Assembly: GCA_001822215.1 (NCBI GenBank)
Contig: MHQD01000021.1
Span: 1-15,407 of the forward strand
Length of the DNA: 15,407 nucleotides
Source: Candidatus Sungbacteria bacterium RIFCSPHIGHO2_01_FULL_50_25
Lineage (GTDB): Bacteria; Patescibacteriota; Minisyncoccia; Sungbacterales; HO2-52-23
Reading direction: 5' to 3'
Shown here piece by piece: positions 7,185 through 13,792 of the stretch. Under the pieces are notes generated by a model. That model saw only the letters and a program-made list of their open reading frames with translations. It did no database searches and was not told the origin of the DNA. Positions within the stretch are counted from its first letter, which is position 1. Each line of letters opens with the position of its first letter. A program made the translations under genes and the position numbers.

Positions 7185-8497
7185 GCCGATTCTAAAAATT
7201 CGAATACTTTTTCGTTTCTCAATACGCCCCTAGTATATTCTTTGAGCGCGCCTGGGTCAATTTTTTTTTCGGCGTCACGCACTGTTTTGTAGCGCGCGAG
7301 AAATTCGTTTGCGCGCGTCTGGATTTCGTCCTCCGCGGGCGCGATATGCTCTTGTGCGGCAATTTCCCGGAGCGTGAGGGCTATCCGCGCGCGTTTTTCT
7401 CCCTCGCTTCGCCAGTCCGCACGGAGTCCCGCAATATCTTTTTTTATATGGAGCAGGTATTCATCCCATTTCATGCCCATCTCGCCGACCCCGGATTTAA
7501 GCTCGTCCGCCATCTTGTCGAGTTCGAGCTCGACTAAAAGGTCCGGGATTTCAAGTGTCATTTTTCCGGTGATCTCTTCGATGATCCTCATTCTGATTCT
7601 TTCTTTTTCCTTTGCGAGCCGCTCTTCGAGGAGTCCCGCGCGGACGCTCTCGAGGAGCTTATCTTTTGATTCAAACGCGCCGGCGGTTTTCGCGAATTCG
7701 TCGGTAAGCGCGGGGATATTCCGCTCGCGCACTTCTTTCATGGTCGCGGTAATGTCGAGCGCACTCCCCCGAAGCGATTTCTCATGCCATGAGTCCGGCG
7801 CGACGAGGGTGAATGATTTTGTTTCACCGGAAGCCAATCCGATGAGATTCTCTTCAAACCCGGGGATGAATTTTCCTTTTCCGATGATCAAAGGGTGGCG
7901 CCGCGATTCTCCGTTTTCAATTTTTATCCCGCCGCGCCGGATCTCAAAATCAATCTCAACGCTATCGCCTTTTTGCGCGGGGCGCGCGACCGCGATCTCG
8001 GTCGCGCGCGAGTCAAGGAGCCAATCGATCGCGGCTGAGACCTCCTCTTCTTTTACTGATATTTCTTTTGCCTCCCGTTTTTTTATTTCCCGTGCAAGCG
8101 CTTTATAGTCGGGGAGCGAGACGTGCGGCATGAGAGAGACCTTTGCTTTGAATTGAAGCTCGTTTCCGGGGGCTACTTTGGTGACCGTGATCTCGGGGTG
8201 CCCTATCGGGGTTTCTTCTTTTTCAGGATCATGCGGCGATTTCTGGAGCGCTTCGCGAAGCGCATCTCCATACATTTTGCGCACAGCCAAATCAGCCGCG
8301 CGCTCGTAGATTGCCTGTTCGCCCACCGCTTTTTTTACAATCTCGTAGGGCACTTTTCCTTTTCTGAATCCTTCGAAATCGCGTTCTTCGGAAAGAAGTA
8401 TTGCCGCGCGTTTTGCGAAGGGCTCGAATTCTTCGTGGGGGACGACCACTTCAAACAGAATCTCCGATTTTTTTATTGGAGAGGCGCTGACATTCAT
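7181..8497 (-). CDS. tig: Trigger factor, ribosome-associated chaperone and peptidyl-prolyl isomerase
   Basis: Trigger factor binds the ribosomal exit tunnel and shields nascent chains. Of 438 residues, about 1-120 form the ribosome-binding domain with the signature GFRKGKVP at 43-50. An FKBP-like domain spans about 155-245 (KGDSVEIDFE, IIGKGKFIPGFE), followed by the helical C-terminal chaperone arms (about 250-438). Its length is normal (E. coli has 432). It starts 5 nt after the hppA stop, without a recognisable Shine-Dalgarno, and overlaps clpP by four bases. This suggests co-transcription with both. Confidence 0.96.
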   Translation of the reverse strand: MNVSASPIKKSEILFEVVVPHEEFEPFAKRAAILLSEERDFEGFRKGKVPYEIVKKAVGEQAIYERAADLAVRKMYGDALREALQKSPHDPEKEETPIGHPEITVTKVAPGNELQFKAKVSLMPHVSLPDYKALAREIKKREAKEISVKEEEVSAAIDWLLDSRATEIAVARPAQKGDSVEIDFEIRRGGIKIENGESRRHPLIIGKGKFIPGFEENLIGLASGETKSFTLVAPDSWHEKSLRGSALDITATMKEVRERNIPALTDEFAKTAGAFESKDKLLESVRAGLLEERLAKEKERIRMRIIEEITGKMTLEIPDLLVELELDKMADELKSGVGEMGMKWDEYLLHIKKDIAGLRADWRSEGEKRARIALTLREIAAQEHIAPAEDEIQTRANEFLARYKTVRDAEKKIDPGALKEYTRGVLRNEKVFEFLESA

Positions 8498-8502
8498 GGG
8501 TA

Positions 8503-10509
8503 TTAGAGAAACGGCGTTCGTACAAGGAGGAGCGCGACGATATTTACGATTTTAATCATCGGGTTTATCGCGGGACCCGCGGTGTCTTTATACGGGTCGC
8601 CCACGGTATCGCCGGTCACCGCCGCTTGGTGCGCGGGCGATTTTTTCCCGCCGTAGTTTCCTTCCTCAATATATTTTTTTGCGTTATCCCATGCGGCTCC
8701 GCCCGATGTCATCGAGATCGCGACAAAAAGTCCGGTCACGATTGATCCTACCAAAAGCCCGCCCAGAGCCTCTGCGGCGTGTCCCCTCAGGAGGAGTACG
8801 AGAAGGATCGGCATGAGGACGGGAATGAGCGCAGGAAGGATCATTTCGCGTATCGCCGCACTGGTTACGATATCAACCGCGCGGTCGTATTGCGGTTTTC
8901 CGGTTCCCTCCATGATTCCGGGAATCTCTTTGAACTGGCGCCTCACTTCTTCAACGACTTTTTGCGCGGTTTTTCCGACCGCGCGCATCGCCATCGAGCC
9001 AAATAGATATGGCATCATGCCGCCGACAAAAAGCCCCACGATGACATAGGGGTCGGCGAGGTCGAAGAAAACCCCTTTTCCGAAATTCTCCAGTTCCTTC
9101 GTGTATGACGCAAAAAGAACAAGGGACGCGAGGCCTGCTGACGCGATCGCGTATCCTTTTGTCACGGCTTTTGTGGTGTTTCCGACCGCGTCAAGGGGAT
9201 CCGTGACCGCGCGGACCTCTTCCGGAAGCCCGGCCATTTCCGCGATGCCGCCCGCGTTGTCTGTGATGGGGCCGAATGCGTCAATTGCGACAATGATTCC
9301 CGCCATCGCGAGCATGGTCATTGCGGCAAGCGCAATGCCGTAGATCCCGGCCGCGAGAAACGCGGCGAGCATTCCCGTAGAAATGATGATGATCGGGAGC
9401 GCGGTCGCTTCAAGCGAAAACGCAAGCCCCATGATGATATTTGTGCCGTGCCCCGAGAGCGATGCCTTCGCGATTGTCTGTACCGGCCTGAATTTTTTTG
9501 ACGTATAGTATTCGGTCGCAACGACCATGAGCGCGGTGACAAGAATTCCCATCAAAGATGCGACATAGTAGGGGTTTACGAGTTCCCGCGAGTCTTTGAG
9601 GAGAGCCGCAAAAACAAACCAGAGCAGAGCCGCAGCGATTGCGGCTGATGCGATGAGTCCGCGGTAGAGGCCGTTCATAATTTTTGCTTTTTCTTTTATG
9701 CGGACGACGAATGTTCCGGCAATGGAAGCGAGTATCGCAACGCCTCCGATGACGAGCGGTAAAAGTACCAAGATGCCGCTTCCAGAATCGGAATATGAGC
9801 CCAAAAGCATTGCGGCTATCGCGGTTACCGCATAGGTTTCGAAAAGATCCGCCGCCATTCCGGCACAGTCGCCCACATTGTCGCCGACGTTATCCGCAAT
9901 AACCGCAGGATTCCTCGGGTCGTCTTCCGGGATTCCCGCTTCAACTTTCCCTACAAGGTCTGCGCCAACGTCAGCGGCTTTTGTATAGATGCCGCCGCCG
10001 AGGCGCGCAAATACAGAGACAAGGGATCCGCCAAACGCAAGCCCGATGAGAGACGAGATGTCTTCCGTAAAGAAATAAAATATGCTTACTGAAAAAAGTG
10101 CGAGGCCGACGACAAGAAAACCGGTAACAGACCCTCCTAAAAATGCGACGCGAAACGCGCGAGATACTCCGGATTTTGCGGCCTCCGTCGTTCGTACGTT
10201 CGTATCAACCGCAGTCATCATGCCTAAATATCCTACAAGGATAGACGCGAGCGCTCCTACTAAAAATCCGATGCTGATGAGGGTTCCGTTCGCGTCGCGG
10301 AAAATATATGCGATTACCAAGGCGAGCACAATCGCGACCGCGGCGATGGTCATATTCTGGCGCCGGAGATAGGCCCGCGATCCCGCCCGGATCGCCTCCC
10401 AGATAAGAATTTGCTTTCCTTCTCCTGGTGGGTATTTTCTGACGAATACAATAAGAATCCCCGCAAAAATGATTGCGGCAAGCGACGTAATGATTGGGAA
10501 AAGAATCAT
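8503..10509 (-). CDS. hppA: Membrane-bound proton-translocating pyrophosphatase, K+-independent type predicted
   Basis: This integral membrane enzyme hydrolyses pyrophosphate to pump H+ (or Na+) across the cytoplasmic membrane. The 668 residues with about 16 hydrophobic segments match the family. Substrate-site motifs are intact: DVGADLVGKVE and DDPRNPAVIADNVGDNVGD (180-214), DAFGPITDNAGG (410-421), and near the C-terminus DTVGDPYKDTAGPAINP (634-650). GNTTKAVTK (443-451) has Lys447 and Thr450, where K+-dependent enzymes carry Ala and Gly, so the K+-independent, H+-pumping class is predicted. No Shine-Dalgarno is seen at the ATG. The 25-bp gap to nusA contains an AT-rich palindromic stretch (TTAATTAATT). 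It lies between nusA and tig, probably in one operon. Confidence 0.98.
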   Translation of the reverse strand: MILFPIITSLAAIIFAGILIVFVRKYPPGEGKQILIWEAIRAGSRAYLRRQNMTIAAVAIVLALVIAYIFRDANGTLISIGFLVGALASILVGYLGMMTAVDTNVRTTEAAKSGVSRAFRVAFLGGSVTGFLVVGLALFSVSIFYFFTEDISSLIGLAFGGSLVSVFARLGGGIYTKAADVGADLVGKVEAGIPEDDPRNPAVIADNVGDNVGDCAGMAADLFETYAVTAIAAMLLGSYSDSGSGILVLLPLVIGGVAILASIAGTFVVRIKEKAKIMNGLYRGLIASAAIAAALLWFVFAALLKDSRELVNPYYVASLMGILVTALMVVATEYYTSKKFRPVQTIAKASLSGHGTNIIMGLAFSLEATALPIIIISTGMLAAFLAAGIYGIALAAMTMLAMAGIIVAIDAFGPITDNAGGIAEMAGLPEEVRAVTDPLDAVGNTTKAVTKGYAIASAGLASLVLFASYTKELENFGKGVFFDLADPYVIVGLFVGGMMPYLFGSMAMRAVGKTAQKVVEEVRRQFKEIPGIMEGTGKPQYDRAVDIVTSAAIREMILPALIPVLMPILLVLLLRGHAAEALGGLLVGSIVTGLFVAISMTSGGAAWDNAKKYIEEGNYGGKKSPAHQAAVTGDTVGDPYKDTAGPAINPMIKIVNIVALLLVRTPFL

Positions 10510-10534
10510 GCGTGTTGCTTAATCAATTAATTAA

Positions 10535-11857
10535 TTATTCTTTTGGTTCTTTTTGTTCGTCCTCGGCTCGATTTGGCTCATCGAGGGGCGCTTCGGCGCT
10601 TTCGCTTTCGGTCGCGATCTCATCCTTTTTTTTGTCAGAACGGACGTCAATTTTCCATCCCGTGAGTTTTGCCGCAAGACGCACATTTTGCCCCCCCTTT
10701 CCGATTGCGAGGGAGAGTTGGTCATCGGGGACGATTGCACGCGCCTCTTTGCGTTCGCCATGTAGCTCCACCGAAACCACTTTCGCAGGCGAGAGCGCAT
10801 GCGCGATAAATACCTCCGGGTTTTCCGACCATTCAATTATGTCGATTTTCTCGCCGCCTGCTTCGCTTATGACGGTTGTCACCCTGACGCCTTTTTGGCC
10901 GACGAGGGCGCCTACCGGATCAACCCCTTCTTCATGGGAATCTGCGGCTATTTTTGATCTGGATCCCGCTTCGCGAGCGACCGCTTTTATTTCAACGGCT
11001 CCGGACGCGATCTCTGGAACTTCGATTTCAAAAAGTTTTCTTAAAAGCCGCGGATGCGCGCGGGAAAGAAAGATGCCTGATCCGCGCGGATTTTTTTCGA
11101 CGAGCGCGATAAGGGTTTTGATCCGTTCGCCGATTCGGAGGCGTTCTGACGGAATCTGTTCTTCCGGAGGCATGACGCCAACGGTCCTTCCTATATCTAT
11201 ATAGATATTTCTGCCTTCGATTCGCTGGATAATGCCGGAAATGATTTCGCCCTCCCGCGATTTGAATTCGTTGAAAATCGCTTCGCGCTCCGCCTCCCGG
11301 ATGCGCTGCATGATGACTTGTTTTGCGGTTTGCGCCGCGATGCGGCCGTATTCGTATGTCGGCTCTTCCGGGACAGGGAATTCAAGTTCGTCGCCTACTG
11401 CTGCGCCACGCTTTCCTTTTTGCGCCTCGTCAAGCATGATGTGCTTTTCCGGATTGAATCTGACCCGCTTTATTTCCCCATCGCCTTCTGCGTCTCTTTC
11501 GTCACTATCGCCGTCCTGCTTTCTTTTCGGAGCCTGCTCTTCCCGGTCGAACTCTCCTGCTTCGCGCTGGCGCTCTTCCTCGAGAACCTCTTCCTCCGTC
11601 TTTATCATTGTTTCGTCAACGACGGTTTTGATTTGCCGGAATACGACTTTTCCTGTTGCCGGATTCAATGCCGCACGGATAATTTGGCCGCGCCTGCCGT
11701 AGTCGCGTTTGTATGCCGCCGCGAGCGCGGCCTCGATCGTCTCGATGATCGCTTCTTTTGCGATGCCCTTTTCGTCGGCAAGCTGTTCGATTGACTGCGT
11801 GAACGCCTTGAGATCCACTTTTTTCGGAAATACGGAATTCGAATTTCGAAACATCAT
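10535..11857 (-). CDS. nusA: Transcription termination/antitermination factor NusA
   Basis: NusA binds RNA polymerase and modulates pausing, termination and antitermination. The 440 residues show the N-terminal polymerase-binding domain (about 14-160), S1 domain (about 200-266), KH1 (about 279-343) and KH2 (about 376-405, LAIGKGGQNVRLA). A charged insert rich in Glu, Arg and Asp (about 88-132) interrupts the N-domain, and the tail (407-440) is acidic. There are no C-terminal AR repeats as in E. coli. The start is uncertain: ATG at 11857 or 11854, or GTG at 11818, where homology appears to begin (VDLKAF). The extra residues MMFRNSNSVFPKK are encoded by TTCGAA-rich sequence that continues from the leader. 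No Shine-Dalgarno precedes any of these. rimP, a common upstream partner, is absent; the upstream neighbour is a divergent kinase gene. Confidence 0.96.
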   Translation of the reverse strand: MMFRNSNSVFPKKVDLKAFTQSIEQLADEKGIAKEAIIETIEAALAAAYKRDYGRRGQIIRAALNPATGKVVFRQIKTVVDETMIKTEEEVLEEERQREAGEFDREEQAPKRKQDGDSDERDAEGDGEIKRVRFNPEKHIMLDEAQKGKRGAAVGDELEFPVPEEPTYEYGRIAAQTAKQVIMQRIREAEREAIFNEFKSREGEIISGIIQRIEGRNIYIDIGRTVGVMPPEEQIPSERLRIGERIKTLIALVEKNPRGSGIFLSRAHPRLLRKLFEIEVPEIASGAVEIKAVAREAGSRSKIAADSHEEGVDPVGALVGQKGVRVTTVISEAGGEKIDIIEWSENPEVFIAHALSPAKVVSVELHGERKEARAIVPDDQLSLAIGKGGQNVRLAAKLTGWKIDVRSDKKKDEIATESESAEAPLDEPNRAEDEQKEPKE

Positions 11858-11891
11858 ATCGTGTTTCGAATTTCGCGATTCGTGCTTCGAA
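11838..11891. repeat. TTCGAA motif cluster at the nusA start
   Basis: Four TTCGAA palindromes lie at 11838, 11845, 11865 and 11886. GTGTTTCGAATTT and GTGCTTCGAATTT form a near-identical direct repeat 21 bp apart. The cluster covers the end of the nusA leader and its first codons. It could be a low-complexity element or an operator; nothing here identifies a binding protein. Confidence 0.55.
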
Positions 11892-11899
11892 TTTATTTA

Positions 11900-11925
11900 A
11901 ATAAAGAGGTCCGTTTCCACGGACC
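11900..11925 (-). promoter_or_regulatory. Leader hairpin with GNRA loop, terminator-like, in the nusA 5' UTR
   Basis: Minus-strand GGTCCGT/ACGGACC (11908-11925) is a perfect 7-bp stem with a GGAA tetraloop. It is followed by TCTTTATTT, an imperfect U-tract. It starts about 8 nt after the predicted transcription start and ends about 50 nt before the first ATG. It could be an attenuator or a 5' mRNA-stabilising hairpin. Confidence 0.55.
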
Positions 11926-11939
11926 GATCAGATGGTATA

Positions 11940-11968
11940 AGTATAGAAAATCGCCCGCGCATTGTCAA
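11940..11968 (-). promoter_or_regulatory. Sigma70-type promoter of the nusA operon
   Basis: Minus-strand TTGACA (11963-11968) is a perfect -35. After exactly 17 bp comes TATACT (11940-11945), 5/6 to the -10. The predicted start is near 11933, giving a leader of about 75 nt. This is the strongest promoter in the window. Confidence 0.88.
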
Positions 11969-12009
11969 CCCCCATTGTATAACTCCTTCTTCTTGTCCTA
12001 TAGGCAATG

Positions 12010-12018
12010 TGATATACT
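12010..12018 (+). promoter_or_regulatory. Extended -10 promoter of the histidine kinase gene
   Basis: TGATATACT is a TG-extended -10 (TATACT at 12013-12018). The -35 position (11990-11995, TTCTTG) matches consensus poorly. The predicted start near 12025 leaves only about 11 nt of leader, consistent with the lack of a Shine-Dalgarno. It is divergent from the nusA promoter. Confidence 0.6.
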
Positions 12019-12035
12019 GAATAATATACGAGCGT

Positions 12036-13016
12036 ATGGCAGAGCTTCAAAAAAAGACACTTCCGCATATCAATTTTTTCTCGGAATGCGAACGAGCCGG
12101 ACTTTCATGGTGGCAGTGCCCGCCTTTTCTTTTTATTTCCATGGGGGTGTTGACGATCTTCACGATGCTTTTTACCGCCATCATCGCGGCAAGATACTTC
12201 GAGGAGCCGGAGGTTCCGACTGTTGTTGCGGTGACGGTTGTCGCGATTCTTTTTTTTGTGATGGGGCAATCCATCATTCAAGGATTCAATAAAATCGCGC
12301 AGGCGAACCGCATGAAGACCGAATTTATTTCGATCGCTTCTCATCAGCTAAGGACTCCTTTGTCGGTTTTTAAATGGACGCTTGACCTCATGGTGCGCGA
12401 CATGTCGGACGAAGAGAAAAAAACCGGCGTCCCGAATAACGAGCTTGGGCGGCTCGTGGGCGCGCTTACCGATTCCACCGAACGCATGGCGCGGATGGTA
12501 AACGCTCTCTTGGATGTTTCACGGATTGACGCGGGCACTATTGTATTCGATTCTCAGCCATTTTCATTAAGTGAGCTTACGGAAAAAGAGGTCGCGAATT
12601 TCAATGAGCTTACGGGCGGCGCGCATGTAAAAATAGAGTACGACGCGCCGAAATCGGTTCGTCCCGTGAAAGCCGATAAGCTCCGAGTAACCATGGTCGT
12701 ACAGAATTTGATTGATAACGCGGTGCGCTACACCCCCGGGGACGGCGTTATTACGGTAAGAATTGAGGATGCCGGCGGGCCGAGCGTCAAATGGAGCGTT
12801 ACCGACCAAGGCCTCGGGATTCCCGAGACAGAGAAGAAGAACATTTTCGGGAAGTTTTTCCGCGCGGAGAACGTCAAGCGCGAAAAGATCGTCGGCTCCG
12901 GCATCGGCCTCTATATCGCAAAATCAATCATCGAAAAAACAGGCGGGAAAATCGGGTTTGAATCGCGGGAGGGGAAAGGGTCCACTTTCTGGTTTACGCT
13001 CCCCGTTGCCCGGTGA
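12036..13016 (+). CDS. Membrane sensor histidine kinase
   Basis: A 326-residue two-component kinase. Two hydrophobic segments (about 28-52 and 61-82) are joined by a loop of roughly eight residues, so there is no extracytoplasmic sensor domain; no PAS or HAMP domain is evident either. The HisKA dimerisation domain follows with phospho-acceptor His103 in SHQLRTPL. The ATPase domain shows the N box (QNLIDNAVRYTP), G1 (DQGLGIP), F box (FGKFFRAEN) and G2 (GSGIGLYIAKSI). All catalytic motifs are intact. The first 27 residues are soluble, and the stretch into TM1 is aromatic-rich (WWQCPPFLF). The stand-alone receiver 175 bp downstream is the likely partner by position, though that gap holds hairpins. 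The signal is unknown. Confidence 0.95.
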   Translation: MAELQKKTLPHINFFSECERAGLSWWQCPPFLFISMGVLTIFTMLFTAIIAARYFEEPEVPTVVAVTVVAILFFVMGQSIIQGFNKIAQANRMKTEFISIASHQLRTPLSVFKWTLDLMVRDMSDEEKKTGVPNNELGRLVGALTDSTERMARMVNALLDVSRIDAGTIVFDSQPFSLSELTEKEVANFNELTGGAHVKIEYDAPKSVRPVKADKLRVTMVVQNLIDNAVRYTPGDGVITVRIEDAGGPSVKWSVTDQGLGIPETEKKNIFGKFFRAENVKREKIVGSGIGLYIAKSIIEKTGGKIGFESREGKGSTFWFTLPVAR

Positions 13017-13191
13017 CATTGATACATTCGACGGCGTCCAAACATCGCCTTTTGAGGCGAGGGTAAAGGCGCCGCTCAGTATCAACCCTGAGCATACTCC
13101 GTCCTTTAGGCCGGAGAGTCGAAGGGTTGATTCTTTCCTGTAGGGATTTATAGTAGAAACATGCTTATTTTAGTAATTATATAAATACCAT
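13017..13191. repeat. Palindrome-rich gap between kinase and receiver, including a REP-like element
   Basis: Three hairpins are visible. TCGCCT/AGGCGA (13045-13060) has a TTTG loop. GCTCAG/CTGAGC (13074-13093) has an 8-nt loop. A large hairpin ATCAACCCT/AGGGTTGAT (13081-13131) encloses an inner CTCCG/CGGAG stem (13097-13116). The second and third share bases 13088-13089, so they may compete. The outer part resembles the CCCTGAGC...GTCGAAGGG palindromes that are common intergenic repeats in many bacteria. Bases 13141-13191 are AT-rich and could hold the receiver promoter, but I see no convincing hexamer pair. Confidence 0.7.
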
Positions 13192-13563
13192 ATGCAAAAG
13201 ATACTTGTGGTCGAAGACGAGATAAATCTTCGGCGGTCTATCGAGGAAATTTTATCAAAAGAAGGATATGCGGTCGTGAGCGCATCTGACGGGGAAGAAG
13301 CGCTTTCCGTTGTCGAGCGCGAGCGGCCCGATCTCATTCTTCTTGATCTCGTCCTGCCGAAAAAAGATGGATTTTCGGTTCTAAAGGCGCTCCGCGAGAA
13401 TGAAGCGACTGTAAAAATCCCTGTTGTGGTTCTTTCGAATTTGGGCGAAATGGAAGACGTTGGCCGCGTGCTTGAGCTTGGAGCGAATCGCTATCTCGTA
13501 AAAACCGACTATAAACTTTCAGAGGTGGTTGAGAAAGTGCGCGAAACGCTAGGGAAAAAATAG
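13192..13563 (+). CDS. Single-domain response regulator (CheY-like receiver)
   Basis: A 123-residue protein that is only a receiver domain, with no output domain. The acidic pocket is EDE (8-10), the phospho-acceptor is Asp52 in ILLDLVLPKKDG, the switch Ser is Ser82 in VVLSN, and the conserved Lys is Lys104 in YLVKTDY. It should be phosphorylated by a histidine kinase, plausibly the one encoded just upstream, and act through protein contacts. A pilB-like gene lies downstream, so a role in pilus or motility control is possible but only inferred. The ATG at 13192 follows an AT-rich leader without a Shine-Dalgarno. Confidence 0.96.
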   Translation: MQKILVVEDEINLRRSIEEILSKEGYAVVSASDGEEALSVVERERPDLILLDLVLPKKDGFSVLKALRENEATVKIPVVVLSNLGEMEDVGRVLELGANRYLVKTDYKLSEVVEKVRETLGKK

Positions 13564-13792
13564 GAAGGGGATCGCCCCGCACCAAATTTCGACAGCTGCT
13601 TTCGATTCCCCGGCGGTTAAGAAAATAACCTTATTGGCAACACTGTGTATCCCCTCAGCTTTCTCGTGGTAGCAAAGAATCGGTCGGAATTGTGGCGTTA
13701 GGGTTTGCTGGAGCATGGACGTAAGGTATTGCGCTTGATACGCCTTACGCAACTCCGTCTGGAGAAAGGATACTGGATAAAAGTTTTTCGTT
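13564..13792. other. Structured intergenic stretch of unknown function before the pilB-like gene
   Basis: No plus-strand gene fits in these 229 bp. Four hairpins can be drawn: GGGG/CCCC with an ATCG loop (13567-13578), GGTTA/TAACC (13615-13630), CGTAAGG/CCTTACG (13720-13749) and CTCC/GGAG (13753-13764). On the minus strand a frame stays open throughout and reads like protein, for example a 55-residue frame 13716-13549 starting MLQQTLTPQF and containing AGESKAAVEIWCGAIP. Its codon use (CTA, TTA, CAA) differs from the neighbours. It may be a structured RNA or leader, a remnant of a mobile element, or a small gene. I do not recognise it. Confidence 0.45.

Noticed and set aside
7374..8108. Open frame of 244 codons on the plus strand inside tig
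   Set aside because: It is a Ser/Arg-rich shadow frame opposite a clear trigger factor.
10494..11204. Open frame of 236 codons on the plus strand opposite nusA
   Set aside because: It is Ser-rich, low-complexity shadow sequence; the S1 and KH domains are on the minus strand.
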